A stretch of 56,697 nucleotides of DNA from Vicinamibacteraceae bacterium (GTDB lineage Bacteria > Acidobacteriota > Thermoanaerobaculia > Multivoradales > Multivoraceae). The translations under genes and the position numbers were made by a program. The notes beneath the pieces were generated by a model. The model searched no databases, had not been told where the DNA came from, and saw nothing but the letters and a program-made list of their open reading frames with translations. Shown in pieces: positions 30,220-38,317 of this stretch (its first letter is position 1; every line of letters begins with the position of its first letter). Location: positions 1-56,697 of the forward strand of contig JAAXHG010000087.1 in the NCBI GenBank assembly GCA_012270995.1. Direction: 5' to 3'.

Positions 30220-30272
30220 CTTGGAAACTCCGCCTTTCTGAGCCTTTCCCTGCCAACCGAGGAGAACCCGCG

Positions 30273-30458
30273 ATGGAACTTACGACCGTGACCGCTCAGT
30301 CCGAGTGCCCCGAGTGCTTCGACGAACTGCAGCTTGAGGCCGTGATGCAGAACGAGATCGTCCAGTGCGCCGGCTGCGGCGTCGACCTCGAGGTCATGGA
30401 ACTCGATCCCCTGACCCTCGAACTGGCGCCGGAAGAGGAAGAGGACTGGGGCGAGTAG
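30273..30458 (+). CDS. lysW: LysW amino-group carrier protein
   Basis: A 61-residue acidic carrier protein. The N-terminal half is a zinc ribbon with C12-x2-C15 and C32-x2-C35. The C-terminus ends in EDWGE, the LysW signature, whose terminal glutamate carries alpha-aminoadipate (or glutamate) through the pathway by an isopeptide bond. ATG 30273 follows GAGGAGAACCCGCG and is clearly preferred over an upstream in-frame ATG at 30204, which lies in the terminator. It heads the operon lysW-X-Y-Z-J-K. Confidence 0.96.
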   Translation: MELTTVTAQSECPECFDELQLEAVMQNEIVQCAGCGVDLEVMELDPLTLELAPEEEEDWGE

Positions 30459-30468
30459 CCGGCAGGCG

Positions 30469-31350
30469 ATGCGTATCGGAGTCCTGTACAGCCGGGTTCG
30501 GCCCGAAGAGAAGCTCCTGTTCCAGGAGCTGGAACGGCGGCGCGCCGACGTCGAGCTGATCGACGACCGAAAGGTGGTCCTCTCGTTCGGCGGCGCGAGC
30601 GCGCTGGAACCGGCCTTCGACTTCGATGTCGTCCTCGACCGTTCACTCAGCCACAGCCGGGCCCTCGTCCACCTGAAGGTGCTGGCCGACCGCGGAGTAC
30701 CGACGGTGAACCGGATCGAGGTCGCCCTGAACTGCGGTGACAAGGTGCGGACGTCCAGCCTGCTCCAGGCTGCCGGCGTGCCGGCGCCGGACACGCGGGT
30801 CGCCTCGACACCCCAGGCAGCGCTCTCGGCCATCGAGGAACTCGGCTACCCGGTCGTGCTCAAGCCGGCCGTCGGCTCCTGGGGACGGCTGATCGCCCGC
30901 ATCAACGACCGCGACGCGGCGGAGGCGCTGCTCGAGCACAAGAGCACGCTCGGCTCCTACCAGCACTCGATCTTCTACCTGCAGCGGTACGTCGACAAGC
31001 CGGAACGCGACATCCGCGCCTTCGTTGCCGGCGGCGAGACGATCTGCGCGATCTACCGCCAGGCGCCGCACTGGGTCACGAACACCGCACGTGGCGCCAG
31101 GACCGCGAACTGCCCGGTGACGCCCGACCTGGCGAGCCTCTGCCGGCAGGCAGCGGACGCGGTCGGCGGCGGACTGGTGGCCGTCGACCTGGTCGAGGAC
31201 AGGCATCGCGGGCTGCTGGTGCTGGAGGTCAACCACACGATGGAGTTCCGCAACTCGATCGAACCGACCGGCGTCGACATCCCCGCGCGGATGATCGACT
31301 TCGTCGAGCGGGTGGGCGCCGAAGGCCGGGACCGCCCGGAGGGAACATGA
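30469..31350 (+). CDS. lysX: LysW-aminoadipate/glutamate ligase (ATP-grasp)
   Basis: A 293-residue RimK-like ATP-grasp ligase that joins the amino acid to the C-terminal glutamate of LysW using ATP. It has the [20 protein letters not shown]-binding strand, [16 protein letters not shown] and the metal-binding [14 protein letters not shown]. The length matches LysX/ArgX (about 280-290). Residues that separate LysX from ArgX cannot be judged without an alignment. It begins 10 bases after lysW and overlaps the next gene as ATGA. Confidence 0.93.
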   Translation: MRIGVLYSRVRPEEKLLFQELERRRADVELIDDRKVVLSFGGASALEPAFDFDVVLDRSLSHSRALVHLKVLADRGVPTVNRIEVALNCGDKVRTSSLLQAAGVPAPDTRVASTPQAALSAIEELGYPVVLKPAVGSWGRLIARINDRDAAEALLEHKSTLGSYQHSIFYLQRYVDKPERDIRAFVAGGETICAIYRQAPHWVTNTARGARTANCPVTPDLASLCRQAADAVGGGLVAVDLVEDRHRGLLVLEVNHTMEFRNSIEPTGVDIPARMIDFVERVGAEGRDRPEGT

Positions 31351-32429
31351 CCGTGCGCGCCAGCATCGTCGGCGGATCCGGCTACGCCGGCGGCGAGCTG
31401 CTGCGTCTATTGCTCGGTCATCCCGGGTTCGAGGTCGCCCAGATCACCTCCCGGCGGCTGGCCGGCTCCTTCGTCCACTTCACGCACCCGAATCTGCGGG
31501 GCAGCACGGACCTTCGCTACTGCACCCTCGACGAACTGGAACGATGCGACCTGCTCTTCCTCTGCCTGCCGCACGGCAGCGCGGCCGCGGATGTCGACCT
31601 CTACTCCCGGCTGGCCCCGCGGATCGTCGACCTGTCGGCCGACTTCCGGCTCCGCTCGTCCCCGGTCTACGCGGACTGGTACGGCGCCGAACACCCCGCG
31701 CCCGATTGGCTCGATCGCTTCGTGTACGGCCTGCCGGAACTCGACCGCGAGGCGGTCGCCGGCGCGACGAACATCAGCGGCGTGGGCTGCAACGCCACGG
31801 CCACGCTGCTCGGTCTGCTGCCGCTGCTCGAACCGGAACCCCTCGAGCAAGACCTCGTCGACTGGAGCCGGGGCGTCGTCACCGAACTGAAGGTCGGCAG
31901 CAGCGAGGCCGGCGCGTCGTCGTCGAGCGCCTCCCACCACCCCGAGCGGTCCGGAGTGGTGCGCAGTTTCCGCCCCACCGGCCACCGCCACACCGCGGAG
32001 GTCGAACAGGCGCTGGGGATGCGCGGTATCACGGCCGCCGGCCGCGTCCACCTGTCGGTGACCTCGGTGGAGATGGTGCGCGGCGTTCTGGCCACGAGCC
32101 ACGTGTTCCTGAACCAGCCCGAAAGCGGCAAACCCACGGATCGCGATCTGTTCCGCGTCTACCGATCCTTCTGCGGGCGCCATCCGTTCGTTCGCCTGGT
32201 CAAGGACCGGCGCGGCATCCACCGCTATCCCGAACCGAAGATCCTGGCCGGCAGCAACCACGCCGAGGTCGGTTTCGATCTCGATCCCCGCACCGGACGC
32301 CTGGTCGTCATCTGCGCCATCGACAACCTGATGAAGGGCGCCGCCGGCAACGCGGTCCAGTGCGCGAACCTGATGTGCGGATTCCCCGAAGCCGAGGGGC
32401 TGTCCTTCCCCGGCCTTCACCCGGTGTAA
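31347..32429 (+). CDS. lysY: LysW-aminoadipyl/glutamyl phosphate reductase
   Basis: A 360-residue NADPH-dependent semialdehyde dehydrogenase of the ArgC/LysY family; it reduces the LysW-bound acyl phosphate. The Rossmann motif is [15 protein letters not shown] near the N-terminus. The catalytic cysteine is C148 in [18 protein letters not shown], and the SHHPERSG and [11 protein letters not shown] segments are present. The length is typical. It overlaps lysX by 4 bases. In the LysW pathway it acts after LysZ and before LysJ. Confidence 0.93.
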   Translation: MTVRASIVGGSGYAGGELLRLLLGHPGFEVAQITSRRLAGSFVHFTHPNLRGSTDLRYCTLDELERCDLLFLCLPHGSAAADVDLYSRLAPRIVDLSADFRLRSSPVYADWYGAEHPAPDWLDRFVYGLPELDREAVAGATNISGVGCNATATLLGLLPLLEPEPLEQDLVDWSRGVVTELKVGSSEAGASSSSASHHPERSGVVRSFRPTGHRHTAEVEQALGMRGITAAGRVHLSVTSVEMVRGVLATSHVFLNQPESGKPTDRDLFRVYRSFCGRHPFVRLVKDRRGIHRYPEPKILAGSNHAEVGFDLDPRTGRLVVICAIDNLMKGAAGNAVQCANLMCGFPEAEGLSFPGLHPV

Positions 32430-32435
32430 CGGCCC

Positions 32436-33362
32436 ATGCCCGCATCGCGCCCGACTAACGCTGCCGCCGGCCTTCGCCAGACCGGCGAGGAGACGCTCGT
32501 GGTCAAGGCGGGAGGTGGCAAGTCGCTCGACCTCGAAGCGATCGCCGGCGACATCGCCGAGTTGTCGACTTCCGGCCTGCGGATCGTTCTCGTTCACGGC
32601 GGCGCGGAGACGACGAACGACGTCGCCGAGCAGTTGGGGCATCCGCCCCGGTTCGTGACCAGCGAGAGCGGCTACAGCAGCCGCCGCACGGACCGGCGTA
32701 CGCTCGAGATCTTCGAGATGGTCTACTGCGGACTGCTGAACAAGCGCTGGGTGGAGCTGCTGCAGCGCCACGACATCCCCGCGGTCGGACTCTCCGGCCT
32801 CGACGGCCGCCTGTTCGAGGGCCGGCGCAAGGACAAGCTGCGCATCCGGGTCGGCGCCCGCCGGATGGTGCTACGCGATGACTGGACCGGCACGGTCGAC
32901 CAGGTCAACGCGGACCTGCTCCGCCTGCTGCTGGAAGCCGGCTACCTGCCCGTGCTGACGCCGCCGGGTTCGTCCTACGACGGCGAGGCGGTCAACGTCG
33001 ACGGCGACCGCGCGGCCGCCGCGGTGGCCGCGGCTCTGGGCGCGAGAGTGTTGGTCTATCTGTCCGGAACCCCGGGCCTGCTCGCCGACTTCCCCGACGA
33101 GGCCTCCCTGATCGCCCGCCACGACGTCGCTCCCGCCGATCTGGCGGGGCCGGAAGCGCACGCCGGGCTCGAACCCCTGATGGCGGCCGCCCAGGACCGG
33201 ATGAAGAAGAAAGTACTGGGCGCCGCCGAGGCGCTGCGCGGAGGACTGGAGCGGGTGATCCTCGCCGACGGCCGCATCGAACGTCCGGTCCGGGCGGCCC
33301 TCGAGGGCGCCGGTACTCACGTCGTGGCCGGCGGCGCCAGTCCAGGGGAGGATGCGTCATGA
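32436..33362 (+). CDS. lysZ: LysW-aminoadipate/glutamate kinase
   Basis: A 308-residue amino acid kinase of the ArgB/LysZ family that phosphorylates the side-chain carboxylate of the LysW-bound substrate. It shows VVKAGGGKSLDL (ATP site), VLVHGGAETTNDVAEQLG, the LysZ-type RRTDRRTLEIFEM, and VNVDGDRAAAAVAAALGA. The first 18 residues before EETLVVKAGG are unconserved, so an internal start is possible. It starts 6 bases after lysY and overlaps lysJ by ATGA. Confidence 0.92.
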   Translation: MPASRPTNAAAGLRQTGEETLVVKAGGGKSLDLEAIAGDIAELSTSGLRIVLVHGGAETTNDVAEQLGHPPRFVTSESGYSSRRTDRRTLEIFEMVYCGLLNKRWVELLQRHDIPAVGLSGLDGRLFEGRRKDKLRIRVGARRMVLRDDWTGTVDQVNADLLRLLLEAGYLPVLTPPGSSYDGEAVNVDGDRAAAAVAAALGARVLVYLSGTPGLLADFPDEASLIARHDVAPADLAGPEAHAGLEPLMAAAQDRMKKKVLGAAEALRGGLERVILADGRIERPVRAALEGAGTHVVAGGASPGEDAS

Positions 33363-34552
33363 AGTCCGCTGTCCCGCAGAACGTCGCGGAGGTCGAGAAC
33401 CGCCGGCTCGGCACCTGGGCGCCGCGGAAACCGACTCCACCCATCGTCCGCGGCGAGGGGTGCGAACTGATCGCCGAGGGCGGCGACCGCTATCTCGACC
33501 TGACCGCCGGCTACGGCGTCTGCTGCCTCGGCTACAACCATCCGGCGCTGGTCGAAGCGCTCACCGCCCAGGCGGAGCGGCTCAGCTACTGCCCGATGAA
33601 CATCTCCAGCCAGAACCGGGCCGAGTACCTCGAGGCGCTGGCCGGCGTGCTGCCTGAACCGTTCGACCGGGTCTTCCTGTGCAACAGCGGCACCGAGGCG
33701 GTGGAGGGCGCACTGAAGTTCGCCGCCCTGGTCACCGGGCGCAGCCGCACGATCGCGCTGCGCGACAGTTTCCACGGCCGCACCCTGGGCGCGCAGGCGA
33801 CGATGTGGAACCCGGCCGCCCGCAGGCTCTACAGCGGTCTGCTGCACGAGAACGTGTTTGTCCGGCCGGATCCCGAGGCGATCGAGGATGCGGTCGACGA
33901 CGACACCGCGGCGCTCATTCTCGAACCGGTCCAGGGCGAGGGCGGAGTCAACGTGCTGAGCGACGAGGCGCTGCTCGCGGCACGCCGTGCCTGCGACCGC
34001 CACGGAGCGCTGCTCATCGTGGACGAGGTGCAGACCGGCTTCGGGCGCTGCGGCGCGTGGTTCGCTCACCGCGCGACACCCGGACTCGAAGCCGATCTGA
34101 TGCCGCTCGCCAAGGCGATCGGCGGCGGCTTTCCGCTCGGAGCGATCGCCTACGGAGAGCGGGTCGCGGCCGCTCTCCGGCCCGGCTGCCACGGCTCGAC
34201 CTACAGCGGCAATCCGCTCGCCTGCGCCGCCGGCCTGACGGTCATCGACACGCTGCGGGCGCTCGACCTCCCGGCGAGGGCGGCCAGCGTCGGCGCGCGC
34301 TTCCTGGCCACGCTGCGCGAACGCCTGGCCTCCAACCCGCTGGTGCGGGAGGTGCGCGGGCGCGGTCTGATGCTGGGTGTCGTCCTGCGGCGGCGGGCCG
34401 GACGCCATCTCGCCCGTTTGACCTCGGAACACCGGATCCTGGCACTCCCTGCCGGACCCAACGTGATCCGCCTGCTGCCGCCGCTGATCGTGAGCATGGC
34501 CGAGCTGGAGCGCGCCGCCGACGCGCTGGACGCGGTGCTGAGCGAGGAATGA
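33359..34552 (+). CDS. lysJ: LysW-lysine/ornithine aminotransferase
   Basis: A 397-residue class III PLP aminotransferase. It converts the LysW-bound semialdehyde to LysW-lysine (or ornithine). The PLP lysine is K252 (LMPLAKAIGGG), the pyridine-binding aspartate D222 (LIVDEVQTGFGR), and CNSGTEAVEGALK holds the phosphate-binding turn. The length matches LysJ/ArgD. Its stop overlaps the start of a 20-codon proline-rich reading frame that runs to lysK. Confidence 0.93.
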   Translation: MKSAVPQNVAEVENRRLGTWAPRKPTPPIVRGEGCELIAEGGDRYLDLTAGYGVCCLGYNHPALVEALTAQAERLSYCPMNISSQNRAEYLEALAGVLPEPFDRVFLCNSGTEAVEGALKFAALVTGRSRTIALRDSFHGRTLGAQATMWNPAARRLYSGLLHENVFVRPDPEAIEDAVDDDTAALILEPVQGEGGVNVLSDEALLAARRACDRHGALLIVDEVQTGFGRCGAWFAHRATPGLEADLMPLAKAIGGGFPLGAIAYGERVAAALRPGCHGSTYSGNPLACAAGLTVIDTLRALDLPARAASVGARFLATLRERLASNPLVREVRGRGLMLGVVLRRRAGRHLARLTSEHRILALPAGPNVIRLLPPLIVSMAELERAADALDAVLSEE

Positions 34553-34611
34553 CGATGCCGGGAAAACCGCCGCTGCCGCCGCCGTCACCACCGAATGCGA
34601 GCGGCCCATGA
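34549..34611 (+). CDS. Possible 20-residue proline-rich coupling peptide between lysJ and lysK
   Basis: A short frame runs from ATG 34549, overlapping the lysJ stop as ATGA, to TGA 34609-34611, overlapping the lysK start ATGATG. It encodes MTMPGKPPLPPPSPPNASGP. Overlaps at both ends would let ribosomes pass from lysJ to lysK, and the PPLPPPSPP run could stall them in an EF-P-dependent way. It may equally be chance in GC-rich sequence. Confidence 0.25.
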   Translation: MTMPGKPPLPPPSPPNASGP

Positions 34612-35861
34612 TGGACGAGGGCATTCCCTGCCGGCGCGACCCGGCTCGCGACCGGACCGAGATCGAACTCGTGCGAGGCCTGGTGTCGGTGCCGTCGCTC
34701 TCCCGGCACGAGGCCGCCGCAAGCGGCTGGCTGGCTGCCGAAATGGAGGCTCGCGGCCTGGAGCGCTGCCAGGTCGACGGGGCTCTGAACGCGGTCGGCG
34801 AGCTCGGAGAGCCAGGTGCGTCCCGCCTCGTGGTCCTGCTCGGGCACATCGACACCGTGCCGGGGAACATCCCGGTCCGGATCGAGGACGACGGATCGCG
34901 CCACGGCATCCTTCACGGCCGCGGTTCGGTCGACGCGAAGGGGCCGCTCGCGTCCTTCGTCGCGGCGGCGGCGCGCCTGGGCGGCGATTGGGCCCGCGCG
35001 CACGACGTGCGGCTGATCGTCGCGGGGGCGACAGAGGAGGAGGCGGCCAGCTCCCGGGGAGCACACCACCTCCTCGGGCGGCTCAACGGCCGCGACGAGC
35101 CGATACCCGACTTCTGCATCATCGGCGAGCCCAGCCGCTGGCACCGGGTGACGCTCGGCTACAAGGGCCGCCTGCTCGTTGATCTGATGGCCCGCCGCCC
35201 CAGCAGTCACACGGCCGGCCCGGAAGCCGGCGTCGGCATCACCGCCTTCGGCCTCTGGCGACAACTGGAAGCCGTGGCCGAACGAAGCGGCGGCAGCTCC
35301 TCGTTCGAACGCGTGCTGCCAAGCCTGCGCTCGATCCACACGACGACCGACGGCCTCTACGACACGGTCCGCGCCGACTACGGACTCAGGCTGCCCGTCG
35401 ACTTCGATGTCGGCGCCCTGGTGAACGAACTGACGCACTGGTTCCGCGACGCCGCGGCGGACATCCGCGGACCGCTGTTCTCGGACCTCGATCCGGAGCA
35501 CGCCACCGGCACGATCCGCTGCGAGCAGGGGCACGCCGGCCTCGAGCTCAGCCTGCGCGGGTACGAAGTCGGAGTCCGCGCCGACCGCCGCTCCCCGCTC
35601 GTGCGGGCCTTCCTCAGCGCCATCCGAACCGTCGGCGGCCCGAAGACGGCGCCCAAGTTCGTCGTCAAGACGGGCACCTGCGACATGAACATCGTCTGGC
35701 CCGTGTGGCGGTGTCCCATCGTCGCCTACGGCCCGGGAGACAGTACACTCGACCACACCCCGAACGAGCACCTGGAACTGGACGAGTACCTGCTGGCGGT
35801 CGACACCGTGGAACTTGCGCTGAGGAACCTCGCCGCCGCGCCGGTGGGCGCCGCCGGCTGA
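34608..35861 (+). CDS. lysK: LysW-lysine/ornithine hydrolase (M20 peptidase)
   Basis: A 417-residue M20 metallopeptidase that releases lysine or ornithine from LysW, closing the pathway. Metal and catalytic residues are seen in LLGHIDTVPGN, HGRGSVDAKGPLASF and GATEEEAASSRG; the last metal ligand is in DHTPNEHLELDEYL. It is somewhat longer than typical LysK (about 350-370) because of inserted segments such as residues 180-240. Two start codons lie in tandem at 34608 and 34611. A BCCT transporter follows after 4 bases. Confidence 0.9.
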   Translation: MMDEGIPCRRDPARDRTEIELVRGLVSVPSLSRHEAAASGWLAAEMEARGLERCQVDGALNAVGELGEPGASRLVVLLGHIDTVPGNIPVRIEDDGSRHGILHGRGSVDAKGPLASFVAAAARLGGDWARAHDVRLIVAGATEEEAASSRGAHHLLGRLNGRDEPIPDFCIIGEPSRWHRVTLGYKGRLLVDLMARRPSSHTAGPEAGVGITAFGLWRQLEAVAERSGGSSSFERVLPSLRSIHTTTDGLYDTVRADYGLRLPVDFDVGALVNELTHWFRDAAADIRGPLFSDLDPEHATGTIRCEQGHAGLELSLRGYEVGVRADRRSPLVRAFLSAIRTVGGPKTAPKFVVKTGTCDMNIVWPVWRCPIVAYGPGDSTLDHTPNEHLELDEYLLAVDTVELALRNLAAAPVGAAG

Positions 35862-35865
35862 CCGC

Positions 35866-37407
35866 GTGACGCCTCGCCCACCGCGCATCGACCGCACCGC
35901 CTTCGGCGTCAGCGTCGGGCTGATCGCGCTCGTCTGCATCCCCCTGTTCCTCGCCCCGGAGAGCGGCGGCAGGTTGGTGACGCGCGCCTACGAACTCCTG
36001 GCCGACCGGTTCGGCCTCCTCTACCAGTGGGTCACCATCGCCGTCACGGTGTTTCTGCTCTGGCTGGCCCTGAGCCGTCACGGCCGGCGCCGGCTCGGCG
36101 AGCCCGACAGCCGACCCGAGTTCAACACCTTCAGTTGGATCGCGATGCTGTTCTGCGCCGGCATCGGCTCCGGCCTGCTCTACTGGTCGACGATCGAGTG
36201 GGCCACGTACCTCGGCCAGCCCCCGTTCGGCCTCGAACCCGACTCGACCGAAGCCGCCGAGTGGGCGGCTACCTACGGCATCTTCCACTGGGGATTCTCC
36301 GCCTGGGCCCTGTACGGCTTCCCCGCGGTGGCCATCGCTTTCCCCTACTACCGCAAGCACCTGCCGTTCCTCCGGCTCAGCACCGGCATCCACGGCCTGA
36401 TCGGAAAGGAAGGCTACGATCGCCCTCCCGCCCGGATCATCGACCTCGTGTTCATCCTTTCGCTGATCGGCGGCACCGGCACCTCGCTCGGCCTCGGGAC
36501 GCCGATGATCGCAGCCTGCATCAGTCAGGTGTTGGGAATCGAGCACACGTTCGGGCTCGAGGTGGCGGTCATGGCGATCTGCGTCGTCACCTTCGCCGCC
36601 AGCGTCTATTTGGGCCTGAACCGGGGCATCAAGCCGCTGTCCGACGCCTCGGTGATCGCCGCGGTCTGCCTGCTCCTGTTCATTCTCATCGTCGGGCCGA
36701 CCCTGTTCCTGCTGCGCACCGGCACGAACTCTCTCGGGCTGCTGCTCGAGAACTTCATCCGGATGAACACCTGGACCGACCCGGTGGACCGCACCGGCTT
36801 CGTCGAGGGCCAGACCGTCTTCTACTGGGCCTGGTGGATCGCCTACGGACCCTTCATGGGCATCTTCGTCACCCGCATCTCCGGCGGCCGCACCCTGCGG
36901 CAGATGATCGGCGGGATGCTCCTGCTCGGCACCCTGGGCTGCACCGTCTTCTACGTCATCCTGGGCAACTACGGCATGCACCTCGATCTCTCGGGCGCCC
37001 TGCCGGTGCGCGACATCGCGGCTGCCTCGGGAGCACCGGCGGCGATCGCCGAGACGATCGGCTTCCTGCCCTTCGGCCTCGTCGCGCTCACCATCTTCTC
37101 CCTGGTCGCCATCGTCTTCATCGCCACGACCTACGACTCCGCCTCCTACTGCCTGGCCGCGTCGGCGACGCGCAACCTGCGGGAGGGCGCCCACCCGGCG
37201 CGCTGGCACCGGCTGTTCTGGGCCTGCGCGGTCGGCGTGCTGCCGGTGGCCCTGATGTTCATCGGACGCGAGGGCGACAACGACTCCCTGACGGTGGTGC
37301 AGTCGGCCACCCTGGTCGTGTCGCTGCCCGTGCTCGTGGTGGGGGCGCTGATGGCGGTGTCGCTGATGCGCTCGCTCCGGGAAGCGGACCGCGAGTCCGA
37401 AACCTGA
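35866..37407 (+). CDS. BCCT-family betaine/carnitine/choline transporter
   Basis: A 513-residue secondary transporter with about 12 transmembrane helices. Family marks include the glycine-rich FCAGIGSGLLYWSTIEW in TM3, GIFHWGFSAWALYG, and the BCCT signature FYWAWWIAYGPFMGIF with its substrate-binding tryptophans. It imports quaternary ammonium osmolytes or related compounds using sodium or protons. GTG 35866 is 4 bases after lysK, so it is probably in the lys operon transcript, an unusual neighbour for amino-acid biosynthesis. Confidence 0.93.
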   Translation: MTPRPPRIDRTAFGVSVGLIALVCIPLFLAPESGGRLVTRAYELLADRFGLLYQWVTIAVTVFLLWLALSRHGRRRLGEPDSRPEFNTFSWIAMLFCAGIGSGLLYWSTIEWATYLGQPPFGLEPDSTEAAEWAATYGIFHWGFSAWALYGFPAVAIAFPYYRKHLPFLRLSTGIHGLIGKEGYDRPPARIIDLVFILSLIGGTGTSLGLGTPMIAACISQVLGIEHTFGLEVAVMAICVVTFAASVYLGLNRGIKPLSDASVIAAVCLLLFILIVGPTLFLLRTGTNSLGLLLENFIRMNTWTDPVDRTGFVEGQTVFYWAWWIAYGPFMGIFVTRISGGRTLRQMIGGMLLLGTLGCTVFYVILGNYGMHLDLSGALPVRDIAAASGAPAAIAETIGFLPFGLVALTIFSLVAIVFIATTYDSASYCLAASATRNLREGAHPARWHRLFWACAVGVLPVALMFIGREGDNDSLTVVQSATLVVSLPVLVVGALMAVSLMRSLREADRESET

Positions 37408-37458
37408 CCCGCCCGAGGCGCCGACACCCCGCTCGCTGCCGTCAGTCGAGCCCGGGGC

Positions 37459-38235
37459 TCAGCGGTCGCCGCCGGGCGCCAGCGCCGACCTGAGCTCGGC
37501 GATGGCGCTCGCCATCGCGTCGAGCGCGTTCTCCCAGTCCGACCAGTGGAACGCATGACCGGCCTCGATCGCCTCGTCCCACGAGGCGTTGATCGCGAAC
37601 AGCGCATCGGCCGCCTCATGGCGCTTCGAGGGGTCCCTGAGCCGCAGAACGGCGCGACTCACGTCGGCCCGCTGCCGGCCGAGAACCCGTTGCCGCGCCA
37701 GGTTGCGGCCGCCCCGCGCCAGCGCTTCCTGGCCCGCTTCACCGGGAATACCGACCTCTTCGTGATCGGCGTCCGGGCCGTGACAGTGGCTGCAACGCGC
37801 CTGCAAACCACCCTCGACACCGAGCGACTGCGCCGCAACGCTCCCGTGGCAGGTCGTGCAGGTCGGAGCGGCATGGACCTGGCGCTCGAGCAGCGCGTAG
37901 TGGGCGCTCTGCCGCAGCGCCCCGTACTCGGCGTCGTGGCAGCGGCCGCAGGTCCGCGGCAGGTTCCAGTGGTTGGTCGGGCTGTCGCGGTGGGCGCTGT
38001 TGAGCACCCCCTTGTGGGCGCGCAACTCGACGAAGGTCGAGGGGTTGCCGCCATGACAGTCCGCGCAGGAGACGCCGGCCGAGGCGTGAGCCGAGTCGCG
38101 GAACTGCCGCAAGTGGACTTGCACCACCTCGTCGAGTTCCTGGGCGGCGTGGCAGTCGATGCACGGATCCTGGGCCGACGCGGCGCCGGCCAGAGCGGCG
38201 ACGGCCAGCACCGGAACCGACCACCGTACGATCAT
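37459..38235 (-). CDS. Periplasmic five-heme c-type cytochrome
   Basis: A 258-residue protein from ATG 38235. The signal peptide is MIVRWSVPVLAVAALAGAASA. Five CxxCH heme motifs follow: CIDCH, CADCH, CGRCH, CTTCH and CSHCH, all within the first 170 residues, together with several extra histidines that can serve as distal ligands. The last 90 residues are helical without heme motifs. It resembles NapC/NrfH-linked or cytochrome c3/c7-like periplasmic electron carriers, but the partner is unknown. An upstream ATG at 38277 would add 14 residues before the signal peptide and is less likely. Confidence 0.85.
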   Translation of the reverse strand: MIVRWSVPVLAVAALAGAASAQDPCIDCHAAQELDEVVQVHLRQFRDSAHASAGVSCADCHGGNPSTFVELRAHKGVLNSAHRDSPTNHWNLPRTCGRCHDAEYGALRQSAHYALLERQVHAAPTCTTCHGSVAAQSLGVEGGLQARCSHCHGPDADHEEVGIPGEAGQEALARGGRNLARQRVLGRQRADVSRAVLRLRDPSKRHEAADALFAINASWDEAIEAGHAFHWSDWENALDAMASAIAELRSALAPGGDR

Positions 38236-38317
38236 CCCTCCGTCCTCGTTCCCTCCAGTTCCGCCAGCTCCGCTCACGGCGTCAGACTACCAACACCCGC
38301 ACGCGAGAACACCGGTG

